From Mytilus californianus (lineage: Eukaryota; Mollusca; Bivalvia; Mytilida; Mytilidae): a stretch of DNA of 64,000 nucleotides. Numbering within the stretch: the first letter of the stretch is position 1; the number at the start of each line of letters is the position of its first letter. Both the position numbers and the translations under genes were made by a program. Positions 1-13,700 of this stretch are shown here, piece by piece. The DNA lies in the NCBI RefSeq assembly GCF_021869535.1, contig NW_026262701.1:2557501-2621500 (forward strand), read 5' to 3'. The notes beneath the pieces were generated by a model. That model saw nothing but the letters and a program-made list of their open reading frames with translations. It was not told the DNA's origin and did no database searches.

Positions 1-56
1 GATTATGAATGTGTTTGTCAGGATGGAAACACTGGAAAATATAAGTGTACAAACAG
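1..56 (+). CDS. Exon A1 (partial): end of VWC-like half-module
   Basis: The frame from base 1 reads D-Y-E-C-V-C-Q-D-G-N-T-G-K-Y-K-C-T-N and ends in AG before GTGTGT. This matches the last half of the other A exons (C-x-C, G-x-Y-x-C). The exon is cut by the window edge. Its 3' end and donor were amplified into the array that follows. Confidence 0.85.
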
Positions 57-1794
57 GTGTGTATGAACAGATAGAAAATGGCAGGATGGTTATTAGTGTA
101 CAAACAGGTGTGTATGAACAAATAGAAAATGGCAGGATGGTTATTAGTGTAAAAACAGGTGTGTATGAACAAATAGAAAATGGCAGGATGGTTACTATTT
201 TACAAACAGGTGTACATGAACAAATAGAAAATAGCAGGATGGTTACTATTGTACAAACAGGTGTGTATGAACAAATAGAAAATGGCAGGATGGTTACTAG
301 TGTACAAACAGGTGTATATGAACAAATAGAAAATGGCAGGATGGTTACTAGTGTACAAACAGGTGTATATGAACAAATAGAAAATGCCAGGATGGTTACT
401 AGTGTACAAACAGGTGTATATGAACAAATAGAAAATGGCAGGATGGTTACTATTGTACAAACAGGTGTGTATGAACAAATAGAAAATGGCAGGATGGTTA
501 CTATTGTACAAACAGGTGTGTATGAACAAATAGAAAATGGCAGGATGGTTACTATTGTACAAACAGGTCTGTATGAACAAATAGAAAATGGCAGGATGGT
601 TACTAGTGTACAAATAGGTGTGTATGAACAAACAGAAAATGGCAAGATGGTTACTGTTGTACAAATAGGTATGTATGATTTACAGATAGAAAATGACAGG
701 ATGGTTACTATTGTACAAACAGGTGTGTATGAACAGATATAAAATGACAGGATGGTTACTAGTGTACAAACAGGTGTGTGTGAACAAATAGAAAATGGCA
801 GGATGGTTACTAGTGAACAAATAGGTGTGTATGAACAAATAGGAAATGGCAGGATGGTTACTAGTGTACAAATAGGTGTATATGAACAAATAGAAAATAG
901 CAGGATGGTTACTAGTGTACAAATAGGTGTGTATTGAACAAATGGAAAATGGCAGGATGGTTACTAGTGTACAAATAGGTCTGTATGAACAGATAAAATA
1001 TGACAGGATGGCTACTAGTGTACAAATAGGTGTGTATGAACAAACAGAAAATGGCAGGATGGTTACTAGTGTACAAATAGGTGTGTATGAACAAACAGAA
1101 AATGGCAGGATGGTTACTAGTGTACAAATAGGTGTGTATGAACAAATAGAAAATGACAGGATGGTTACTATTGTACAAATAGGTGTGTATGAACAGATAG
1201 AAAATGGCAGGATGGTTACTAGTGTACAAAAAGGTGTGTATGAACAGATAGAAAATGGCAGGATGGTTACTATTGTACAAACAGCTGTGTATGAACAAAT
1301 AGAAAATGGCAGGATGGTTACTAGTGTACAAATAGGTGTGTATGAACAGATAGAAAATGACAGGATGGTTATTAGTGTACAAACAGGTGTGTATGAACAA
1401 ATAAAATGGCAGGATGGTTACTACTGTACAAACAGGTGTGTATGAACAAATAGAAAATGGCAGGATGGTTACTATTGTAAAACTAGGTGTGTATGAACAA
1501 ACAGAAAATGGCAGGATGGTTACTATTGTACAAATAGGTGTGTTTGAACAAATAGAAAATGGCAGGATGGTTACTAGTGTACATGTACAAATAGGTGTGT
1601 ATAAACAAACAGAAAATGGCAGGATGGTTACTATTGTACAAATAGGTGTGTATGAACAGATAGAAAATGGCAGGATGGTTACTATTGTAAAACTAGGTGT
1701 GTATGAACAAACAGAAAATGGCAGGATGGTTACTATTGTACAAATAGGTGTGTTTGAACAAATAGAAAATGGCAGGATGGTTACTAGTGTTTGA
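1..1794 (+). repeat. Minisatellite of about 34 x 51 bp spanning the exon A1 donor
   Basis: From the end of exon A1 a 51-bp unit repeats to about 1794. Each unit contains CAGGATGGTTACTATTGT followed by ACAAACAG and GTGTGTATG. Read in the exon frame it is a shortened copy of the exon end (Q-D-G-Y-Y-C-T-N) plus a splice donor; many copies carry TAG in place of the second Tyr. Because 51 is a multiple of 3, long frames stay open on both strands; these are not genes. Confidence 0.9.
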
Positions 1795-4700
1795 CATGCA
1801 TCTAGGACAGCAGATATGTTAACTGAAATTCAGCAAGATCTTACAATTACAAAAATGTTGTTTGTTGTAGAATTGATTCTTGTTCATTTACATGTACATT
1901 GTATGTTAGCCTTATTGAGACAAGTTCAAATGGTATTCTTATTATCAGCATTGTTGGAATAAAGGAGGATATTTATTATTTTTTTGGTTGAAATCTTAAA
2001 GGTTGATCACTGAACTAATATTTAAAACTTAACTGAGGAGAAATATTGTATAACACAAGATACAGTGGTTGAATTTGTTTCTCGAATGAATGATGACGAT
2101 ATGTTGGCTAATTTTAATGATTTGCAAAAAGATTGTGTTCTTTGTGATGTCATCAGTCATAGTTGGCTTTTGTGTGATGTCACAATTAAGAAATCCAGGA
2201 AGCGCAAGGACATTTTATGTTATAATTAAATTTTGACCAAAAAAGAGCTGAGATCCAGTGATTACATATATATAATAAAAAAACATTAACCATTCAGGGA
2301 AAGTATATATCTGCTTATTATAAGAATTAAAGAAAAATAAGTTATTATACATGGTATATGATGAAAGGCTACCAACATAAAATTCATTTTGAATAAAATA
2401 TATGGTATTGACCTGGCATTAGTTATTAACTACACTTACTGTCATTTGCTATGCAGAATTTATACTTTCCATGCTAAATGCAACTCAGAATTTTAAAGCC
2501 AATTTCTACATGTATGTTCAAAGATGTATTCGATTCACTTAGATACTATAAAGATCTGACCATATGCTTATTCATTAATGTCTTTCTTTGTATTTATTTA
2601 TAAAACAGTTTCTTTCTCTTTATTTAGGGAATATTTGGTTGAACTATTTACATTTCATTTGAAAAATTTATGTTTATTCTGTATTTCATATACAATGTAC
2701 ATGTATAGTTATTCTTTATATCATGAATTTCTGCAGTATTATATTGATTTTAAGAGATATGTGTTGCACAATACATGTATATATACTAATAGTCAACAAT
2801 AACTGGAAGATCTCACAGATTTTTTAAACCTTCAAATGAGGTTTTCGTTCTTTTAAATATAATTGAATAGAATGGAAAAACTGAAGTGTTGTTAGTAGAT
2901 ACTTTTCCTTTTTGATGATGCAAAATAATTATGAGGTCATCAAATTTCTTTTTGTGCCTACATTCTTCAAAGTGGAGTCATAGATGAAAAAATAGCCCCA
3001 AACATTGAAATAATTTAAACATTCTAGTGCTGTCTTTTTGGTCTTTTTGTTTGAACTGCAGAAATTGAATAGCTAGAACTTCAAAAAGGAGTTAATGAAG
3101 TTGGTGACCCTATGATCATGATGATCATGATGATTACGGTGTATTTGATAATTTTAGAAGATTTCAAAGTATATATAAAAGATAAATGCTTTTTTTTTCT
3201 AGTTCATAACTTTATAATTTATCATGCTGAGGTTGTATGTAGTCCTAATAAAATCTGACAGCTCCCACTTAATGTGACTTTTACTTAAGCTTACAATAAT
3301 AAACTAATATTAACAATTGCTTCAGGTGTCCGTTATACTATAACTTACCAAAGGACTGCACACTGGTGAAAAAGAATGGTGAATGTTGTCAGCAACCTGT
3401 ATGTAATTTTCATCAAACTATAACTAAAACTGAGAGTACAGGAAAAGGGAGAACAACGAATGGAATAGGTATGTAACTTTCATCAAACTATAAATAAAAC
3501 TGAGAGTACGGGAAAAGGGAGAACAACTAATGGAATAGGTATGTAACTTTCATCAAACTATAAATAAACAGAGTACGGGAAAAGGGAGAACAACTAGTAG
3601 AAAAGGTATGTAACTTTCATCAAACTATAAATAAACTGAGAGTACAGGAAAAGAGGGAGAACAACTAATGGAATAGGTATGTAACTTTCATCATACTATA
3701 AATAAAACTGAGAGAACGGGAAAAGGGAGAACAACTAATGGAATAGGTATGTAACTTTCATCAAACTATAAATAGACTGAGAGTACGGGAAAAGGGAGAA
3801 CAACTAGTAGAAAAGGTATGTAACTTTCATCAAACTATAAATAAACTGAGAGTACAGGAAAAGGAAGAACAACGAATGGAATAGGTATGATATTAACATA
3901 TATGATTTGTGTTTCAGTTTGCTCATCATACAATGACCTTCATCTGTTATGACCAGAAAAAGGAAAAAGTTGGGGGAGCTTGTATTGAATTGGTTGAAAA
4001 TTGTATGTTCCTTGGATGTTCAAGATTTGTTGATCTAAAAAAGGAAATAATAAAGTATTCATGGTTCTGTTTATGTTGATTCTGTATATTTCTTAAATTG
4101 AAATATTCAGATCATGTGCATAGACAGTGAACTCAATTCACACACAGGGACTGAAATTAACTAACATTATAAAGGCAGCATTTAGTCATGTTGTTTAAAA
4201 TATTAAAGCAAAAGGAAGCAACATTCTGACATTTTTTGGAAACTGGAAATATGACTTTATTTTACTTTTTACTGTGCACTTTTAATTAATTGTAAATTGC
4301 TTTTTAAATCAAAAAGAGGGATGCCATATTTTACAAAACATATAATTTATGAGTAACAGCTTTAACAATACAAATATGATTTTGTGTTTGTAGATGTATG
4401 TGTTTACAAAGGGAAGCAGTATTTCCAGAGACAAACATGGAGAGATGGATGTGATCAGATATGTATGTGTACTAATTCATCCAAGGGTTTATATCAGTGT
4501 GAATCAATGTAAGTTGTTAGCATTATCAGTCAGGGGACTTATTGAAATAAGTGATTTTTAAATCACTTATTTAAGTAGCAAATTCTAAGTTTTGTCACAA
4601 ATTGTGATTTTGTAGTTTTACCAAAATTTTAAACACATAGGTTTAGATAATATCTTTTCATTAGTAAAATTGAAAAAAAATGAACTTTTTGCTTCTTTTA

Positions 4701-7700
4701 AGCAGCAAGGTTTATGCCTTTGATTCAATCATTTAGCTGCAAATTCTATTTTAGTTGAAAAAATGCTATAAAAATGGCTTTACATAATGAACTGATACTT
4801 TCTTAACAGATTTTTCCCAGCAGTGGGAGTATTTTTCCTGTAAAATTCAAGGTTTCATCTTATAGATTATGTAATAAAATTCTACTGTTCGCGATCAAAA
4901 TTTCACTGTTTGGGGGTGTTGAAATTAGTGGAGGTTATTAAAATAATGATACTTAAAGAAGTGATTTTTTGGAAGGAAATTCAGGTATAATACTTAAACA
5001 AGTGATTTTTATGTCATTATCCTAGATTTAGTACAAGGTCATCACCTGACATGACCCGGTCATCCTATTAACACAGATGTTGGTTCTGATAATTTTAGCA
5101 ACATAATTAGTCCCTGGATCATTAGTATTCTATATTTAAAGCTACAATAAAATTAAATCACTTAGTCTAGTGATTAATTTGTACTACTTAAATAAGTGAT
5201 TATTAAAGAAAGACAACTCTTACTTCCAACCTTTATGGACATAAATATAATGTTACTTGAATCAATGATTTAGAAAATCACTCATTTAAGTAAGTCCCCT
5301 GACTGATTATACCAACTCATTCGTATACATTGTAAATTAGTATACCCCCTGCAAAGAAAAGTTGGGGGTGGTATATAGAAATCACTCTGTCTGTCAAGGC
5401 AAGTCATGTATATATGGTTACAAAATGCAACAGAAAACAACAAATGAATTGAGCAACAATGAACATTGTACAGAATTTGGGTGAACTGTTGTGTTAATGG
5501 AAGGAAAGACAGTTTTGACTGCATTTATTAATTTCTTTCAGATGTCCTAAATATAACAGTATTCCTGCTAACTGTCACATGAACACAGCACCAGGGGAGT
5601 GCTGTCAGAAACCTGCATGTGAATTTCATCAGCAGCATGGTAGTTTTACAGGACAAGGCTCAATCAGTGGCACTGGTGTTGGTTTGTATAATTTATTTTA
5701 TTGTTCAAAATTTTGTGTAGAGCCAGATATTTGACACTTTTTGTTGAATGTAATGTCTTTATATAGGTACATTTGACAGTTCTGGGATGTCATATGATTA
5801 GACTGAGTATTTTTGATCCTCATATAATTTACATTAACCTTAGAATTCATTTAGGGTTTCTTTGACAATTACCTTTTTTGTCACAATAAAAATATCAGTA
5901 AACAACAATAATTATATATGTTTTTTCATATTAAAAATAAAATTTCTGATACATGTGGATTGAAAATTTGCTGCATTACAGAAAAGTCAGACAGTAAATA
6001 TATTACATCATAAAAAGATATGCTCATGTATTGGTCCTTCACATAGAAATTGTGCTTTACTGAAAAGGTTGTGTTTAAAAGATTAATCACTTTTGAGATA
6101 CATGAAGGAGGCCTGAAAAGCAGAGGGAGTACAAACTAGTTTTTTTGTTGTAACTTACAGCATGATATAGTGCCTGCATAAATAAACATTTATTTTCTTG
6201 TTTATCTTTTTTTTTTTACTTTATGAAGTATGGGAGGGAAGTAAAACCAAATAAAAAATCAACTTTGTATCATTAAAAACATACAAGTATACATCAAATA
6301 TTATCAACCTCATGCAAAAGACTTAAAGGCTGTTCCTTTGAAATATACATGGGACAGAGGAAAGGCACTTGGAAATCTCAACTATGGGTGGGTGTTTAAA
6401 ACTTTTTTTTGTACAGTGAAAATGTAATTTAGAATCTAAAATGCCTCAATAGTTGTTACTCCCATTTTTAAAGTGCCTTCCCAGGGTACCATGTATGTTT
6501 TAGTAAAAAAATAATACTGAATATATGTACATATAAAATTGTGTATTTTTGTGACAGGTTTGAAGCCAACCACACAGAAGCCATGTGTAGATGCTGTCGG
6601 TACTTGTTCACAGTATGGTAAAGATGTTTGTACAACATACAGTGGCTGGGCTGGGGACAACTGTAGAAAGTTCTGTAATTTATGTGGTTAGTAGATAAAG
6701 CATTGTGATGGAATAAACATTAAATTTAATTCACTTAACTAGTGAAGGAATTTAATTCCTAATGAATTTTGTATGTAATGGAAAAACATGATTTATATAT
6801 TGAGGAGGTAATATCTACAGGTTACCTGACAGAATGCTTCTGTTTATCTAAAGTTTAATTTAACAGTAAAGATTTAAAGATTGCATTAGAATAGGATTAA
6901 TCATATTGTATTTTAATACTTGTCTAAAGTCAATTGTAGATATATAGTTGCCTTGAACACATTCAATGACTAAAAGCAACAATTGATGTAGACAAGTAAA
7001 AAAATACAATACAGTTATTCCTCAATTTTTCTGATTTTACAGATAAAGATGTTGTCATAAAATTTATAAACTAACAATTATTTTTGATGATAGGCTTTTT
7101 TTGTGAACAGAGCCAGAGAGTTTATTACAAAACTCTTGTAGAAAGTGCTTTGTGGACAATAGATTATCTGCCTTGATTTAACAAATGCAAAAAGCTATTA
7201 TGATATCCAAATATATTCCTTTTTTTTTCAGGTGGTCCACCAGTTGCAGGCAAAAATGGTATGTAAAGGTCAAAACAGGATGCAATTTAAACAGCTCTTG
7301 TTTTTATGCCCTTGCTAGGATAGTAGGAGGCGTTTCATGTCTGTGAATTTATTTGTCTGTCCTTTATCAGATAAAAGTTTTGTTTTCATTGTGAGGTGAT
7401 CTTTTGAATTGATATACTAAATTATGGTTTAACCTGGATTTCACATTTCACTAAACATGGAGATGTGATAGTTTGAGCTGCTCTTGATGTCCAGTGGACA
7501 TATTTATTGTCATTAATTTTGTTCACCTTGGATGAGTCAAAAAGCAAGACATAGGTATGCTGTTTCCTGCTGTGGCATTGTCAACAATGTATTAGTCTGT
7601 GATTAGGTCATTTTATGGGAAACCACTTATGGTAGGTCAATGATATTTTGTATGCAGATATATTAGCATTTGCACATTTCATTTCCATGGAGATTATTTG

Positions 7701-10700
7701 GCCCTTTTGTGGTCTTTTGACTTTGGATGATTTGCATAGTTTACATGTTAAAGTTTAAGATTAGATCAGTTTAAGATGAACCACTAATGTTAAGTCAATG
7801 ATATTTGGTTTGCAAGATTGTATGGCCCCCACCCCCTCATCATGGTTCATTGACTTTGAAACTTTTACATTACAAGTTAATATTTGTGTTTAGGTTTGTT
7901 TAAAGGGAAGGACTTATGATAAATCAACGGTATTTGGTATGCAGTTGTATTAGCATTGGCACATCTCATTTCCATGGAGATTGTTTGACCCTGTACATTC
8001 AGAATATTTTGCATAACTTGCATGTTAAAGTATTGTAATTTTAATTTCAACATTTGCATTATCAAAATAACAAAAAGGCAAGATATATCTCTGTGTTAAC
8101 AGTTCATGTTTTTATATATAGTTTCTGTATTTATTTGTAATTCTTTTTCTGTGAATTAAACTATTCACAAACTATCCCCCACACAAGAAAATATGCTTTG
8201 GAGTGAGTATAAAGGCATCTGTAGGACACCACATTAAAACTTATTGCCATGCTTGGGAATATCCACAATGTTTAATATTGCTGCTTTATATAACTAAGAT
8301 GTATATATTCATGCAAGTAGAAATTTTAGAAATAAAAGTACTTTCACTGTACAATGTGACAAACAAAGCCTCATTATAAGGTAAGAAGATGTGGTGTTAA
8401 CAAATTAACTTCTCACATTTTTCAGATACCTGCTTGTACCAAGGAAAGGATTATCGTCAGGGTCAAACATGGGATGTTGGATGTCATACTTATTGTACCT
8501 GTGAAAACGCTGTGTATGGATATTACAGGTGTACAGACATGTAAGTATTGTACGTGTGAGAATGTTGTGTATGGATATTACAGGTGTACAGACATGTAAG
8601 TATTGTACGTGTGAGAATGTTGTGTATGGATATTACAGGTGTACAGACATGTAAGTATTGTACCGTAATCGGGCTTGTATAGTTCGCACTGGTACATAGT
8701 CCGCACCCCCTTCTCACCACGAAATTTCAGGTAAAAAAACTTTTTGTAACTGTTAGAAAAGGTCTAATGAAACTCCGGTAATTTTAAATCGTTTGCGGTA
8801 TTTTCTTGGAAAACCCTATTTTTCATCACCAAACAGAAGCTGAAACTGCTTGTAAAAGTTTTCTAAAACACTTCACGCTGGTTAAAATAAGTCTAAATCA
8901 CACAAAAAACAATTTAGAAACTTGTGTATGTTTAAACCGGAAGTTTGAAAAGCACGTGTAAAAGATGAAAAAACCCGGTGAGAGTCGAAATCCGTATATA
9001 ATAGATATCACTATAATACGACTTTAAAAGTAAAACAGTTCCCTCCTTATGTAAAACAGTGTTTAATATATCTATCAAATTAATGTTTGAAGGGTCTTAA
9101 GCTAATACAAAACATATTTGTCAATAGGAGACACCAAAACGGAACGAATAATAACCGATTACGTTTTGTAGTTTACACATCGTAAGCTGGTTTACGGTTG
9201 TCTTTTTTTACTTTTTTTTACGATTTCATTCAAGCAGATACCAGTTTATATTTAGCAATGCATTGAAAAGAAACAAGAATTTTGTAATGAAGCATTTAAT
9301 TTTTAAATTTATCAGTATTAATTTGATATTGAATAAAAATAACTTATTAATATGGATTGGGTAAAATTATTGGTTTGAAAAATGATAAGAGCGCCCTCTA
9401 CAATGTCAATAACAAACATGGCGGAACGTAAACAAACCACATCGCGAAATTGAAATTTTCTCTCTTATTTCTTGCTTATTGTACTCTATAGTCCGCACCC
9501 CTGCTGTCAGGGTCAATTTTGAAGAATAAAACCGCGGACTATACAAGCCTTTTAACGGTACTTGTGAGAATGATGTGTATGGATATGACAGGTGTACGGA
9601 CATGTAAGTATTGTACTTGTGAGAATGCTGCAGGGGTTAAAAAAATTTGTCACAGCTCACTAGCCCAGGACTTATTGGTAGCAGGATTTTACTAGCCCTG
9701 TTGAAAGAGCTGCTAGCCCATCAAAACTGACCTGCTAGCCCGAGTATACCTTACAAATTTAGAGTGGGTGTCCCTTGTTTTGAATGCGGCATTATACACG
9801 GTATTTGATAAAATAAATCAAATAAATTTTTGTTTTATTAATTATATAACAAGGATCTCTAGACATCTTTTTGGATATCCCTTGTACTATGGGTTGTTAA
9901 ATATATTCGGGCACAGAAAACATGTTCATTGATCTTGTCATGTGAAACCAGTGGTTCAATTCGTATATTTGTTGTTCCCACATACAAGCAGACTTTTTAT
10001 CAGCGTGATCAGGAAAATAACGGCAATATTCACAAAACATCATCTCTTGTTTATCATCAGTAACAGTCGACCTTGCCCATGGGGAATCTTTCTGTCCATG
10101 ACACTATAAATGTTTTTTTCCGCTTTTCCTGGTCGTATTTGGCATTTTTTGGGATAAATTTTCAGCCTCATTACCCCCTTCATCTACCGTTTTTCGTTTT
10201 GAAACTGACAAAGTTCCTATGGTGGCCGTACTTAGATGTTTAGAAATAATTTGTGCATGGTTTCAACTGGGACTATTATACTAACATACATATTAGTATA
10301 ATAGTCCCAGGTTTCAAGCTCAAATTAACAGCTGTCCGACAAGACAGGTCAATATCGATCATTACATCATACACCCAAGTACCATTAATTGAAAATCTCG
10401 GCATAAGCAATGTACAATACCCCCTGTACTGAGAAATTGATATTGAAAGTACGTGAATTGCGATCAATACATGATACCGGTCCACCCAGAGTTAGTTGTT
10501 CTATTTTTAAAACATGTACAAAATCGGTTCAAATTCTTGGAATCCCGGATGACTTACGTAATTGAATCTGATTGGCTAAGATAGAATAGTGATGAGGGGA
10601 TTTTCCACTTACTATTTTGGAAATGCCAAGAATTGTTTGTTACTAGTTCGTCGGGCATATTCGGTTACAAGTTTTAATTGCCCGAAGTGTAAAAGTCTAG

Positions 10701-13700
10701 TACCGGGCGTCGGGCTAGTGGATTTTTTAACCCCTGTGCTGTGTATGGATATGACAGGTGTACGAACATGTAAGTATTGTACTTGTGAGAATGCTGTGTA
10801 TGGATATGACAGGTGTACGGACATGTAAGTATTGTACTTGTGAGAATGCTGTATATGGATATGACAGGTGTACGGACATGTAAGTATTGTACTTGTGAGA
10901 ATGCTGTGTATGGATATGACAGGTGTACGAACATGTAAGTATTGTACTTGTGAGAATGCTGTGTATGGATATGATAGGTGTACAGACATGTAATTATTGT
11001 ACTTGTAAGAATGCTTTTTATGGACTTGTTAGTATTGTACTTGTGAGAATGCTGTGCATGGATATTACAGGTGTATGGATACCAAGTTTTAATTACTTGA
11101 CTTGAAGTCTGGCAAATGAAGAAAAAAAAGTAATGCAATTTTGTAATATTTGTTTCTTATAAAGTTTTAACATTTTCACCAAATTGTTATCAAACTTTTA
11201 TATAAATGGGATCTTGTATAAAGTAATAGATCATTAACATGGTTATCTGCATTTAGAAACTATTATTAAAATACAATTCTAGTCAAGTCAGCTTGGTGTG
11301 ACTTAATATTAAAAAGTGCCATATAAATATATCTAGTATATTGTATGTCAGAGTATAAAATGTACTCTCATATTTATTATTTTTTGCAGATATATAATTG
11401 TGATGTACTGAAGAAATTTTCTTGTAGAAATTTAAATTTGTAGAACCAATATTCTAGTTCATACTTTCTACAATGAAAGGAAACTGGATGGCACAAAACA
11501 AATAAAAGCTTCTCATCAACCTCTTGCATTGACATATGAAATTCATTTCTTTTTAAAAATATATCAATTTTATTCTCATATATAGATGAAGTAAAAAACT
11601 TTTGTAGATGTCCAAAATACAACAATATGCCAAATGGGTGCCAAGAGGTGAGACGTAATGGAGAGTGTTGTCCGATAATGGAATGTGATAGTGGATCTTT
11701 TGTCACCTCTACAACCAATCTAAAGTCTATAGGAAACGGAGGATTAATACATGTGTTACGACCATCGGGATCAATGCAGTATGTACTACCAACTGGTCTG
11801 ACTGGGACAACTCCAGTCCCTGGTTCAGGAGGAACAGGCTTTGTAGCACCAAGATTACGTAAGTAAATGAAAAATAGTATCATTTTTAAATTAGTAGATC
11901 TAAAATCTCTGTTTATATTCATCAAATTTCAAAGACAGATGATAATCAGTAGAGTAAAGAGTGGTAAATTTTTAGGTAGAAAAGCAATATGAATAGTTAC
12001 TTTTAAAAACTTTTAGTCACATGAAAAAAAAACATCTTATAATTGAGTCCATAATTCTGTCTTCTTCTATTGTGTAAACTATGAAGGTTGTTTATGAAAA
12101 AAATGTGGCATTGGAAATCATTTTTTTTCTTTTACCCTTCTATGTGTAAAACTGAAGGTAATCAGTAAAACCATGTAAAATCAAATCAAGTACATAGGGA
12201 CTTTTCTACAGATCAGATATTTAACAATAGGGATACACATTATTTATAAAAATGCACATAGAAGTGTATTACAGCTTTATTACCTGTTGACAAGTCCCTA
12301 TGCTGAAGGACAGTTTTGTCAGTGTAATTTTCTGCTTACAGCTGGATGTTTATACAAAGGACAGCTATATGTACAGGACCAAGCATGGGAAGATGGCTGT
12401 GATTTCTCCTGTTTATGTACCAATGCAGTAACTGCCACATATTCTTGTAGACTCAAGTAAGATTTTTATTCAAAAATGAAAATTGCTTTGTGTCTTTCAA
12501 TAAGCTTTGGCTGATGTAAGAATGTTCCTTGTTGATTGGCAATGAGACACAGGGATAGAAATTAAGATTTTAATATAACTGGCCAAGCGGGCTTACTCCT
12601 TTCTAAATTAACTTGTCCTTCCAGACTTTTACTGGCCCTATAAAATTGAGAAAAAAAACATTGGTTGTCCTAGATGTAGTACTGTTTTAACTGTGTAATA
12701 AGATTCTAGATCTAAAGTAAGGTAATAAGGAAGAATGGTAATAGAACATTTTCGTACTGTTTACATATTTCACAATACATTCCACTGTCAACATTTTTTA
12801 ACCATGTGAATTCAGTCTCCCGTTTAAAGGAAATATTTCCTATTTTGACCTTCTTTTTTATAAACTCAGGTTTTCAATTCTGGAGCTATTTAATTTAGGC
12901 TCTTTGGCCTTAGGAATGTAATTGTTATGAAATCTTTCCATTTTAGATCATTTTAACTTTAATGTATGGGGCTGACATTTAATAATCAAAATCTCGTCGC
13001 CGATGCAACTCTGGGTTCCCCACAGAATGTAAATCAAGAGAGGGGGAGAAAGGTCAACAGTTACAGATGATGTGTAGCGTTTGATAAATTCGCTCCATGG
13101 ACACACATTTTCCTGATTTGTTGCTCATTTTGTGTCCTCTAAGGTGCTGGCATATCTATCTAATTTGAAGGTGGAATCTTGCATAATTGGTCCTATCAGT
13201 GGTCCCCACACTTTTAAAGAGCTATTAGACAGGGAGAAGGGAAGGCATAATAAGGCTCAGACTCCATATACTGCTTTTCATGTTATAAGTTTTGTAATTT
13301 AAAGGGGCTTCCTTTCATAACAAATTTAGATTTAATTTCAGTTGCTTAATGGAAGACCACAAGGTTTGATAGAAATAAGATAAGAATTTTCACAATGAAA
13401 AACATAAATCAACTATCCCCTTTAACCACATTACCCAGGCCAGACAACATCACAATGAGAAACATTGATCATTTATATCCTTTAGTCAAGGTACAAGGGA
13501 GATAACTTTGCAATGAGAAACATTGATCAACTATCTCCTTTATCTACGATACCCAAGGGAGACAACATCACAATGAGAAACATTAATCAGGTATATATCC
13601 TTTAGTCATGGTACAAGGGAGATAACTTAATAATGAGAAACATTAATCATCTAACCACTTTAACTATGGTACCTAGGGGATACAACATCACAATGAGATA

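Larger units (their letters stand above)
8491..11080 (+). repeat. 55-bp donor-spanning array, split by two transposons
   Basis: The unit is the last 50 nt of exon A3 plus GTAAG. Donor copies lie at 8541, 8596, 8651, 9604, 10770, 10825, 10880 and 10935, with decayed copies near 10990 and 11026. Most copies still encode Y-C-T-C-E-N-x-V-Y-G-Y-x-R-C-T without stops in the exon frame. The blocks 8491-8663, 9558-9630 and 10737-11080 were one array before two elements inserted. Confidence 0.9.

Noticed and set aside
5..1794. Long open frames on both strands encoding M-V-T-S-V-Q-T-G-V-Y-E-Q-I-E-N-G repeats
   Set aside because: The 51-bp unit is a multiple of 3 without stops in those frames; the frame differs from the exon frame and the array is derived from an exon end plus donor, so these are not protein genes.
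2578..2802. 74-codon Phe/Tyr-rich frame in the first intron
   Set aside because: AT-rich chance frame with low-complexity composition and no supporting signal.
6558..6686. Toxin gene of the ShK type
   Set aside because: The ShKT fold is here a single exon joined in phase to VWC-like modules, with no own signal peptide or stop; ShKT domains are common in non-toxic secreted proteins.
10589..11138. Overlapping frames on both strands reading through the 55-bp array
   Set aside because: They arise from repetition of exon-end copies and cross the transposon boundary at 10736.
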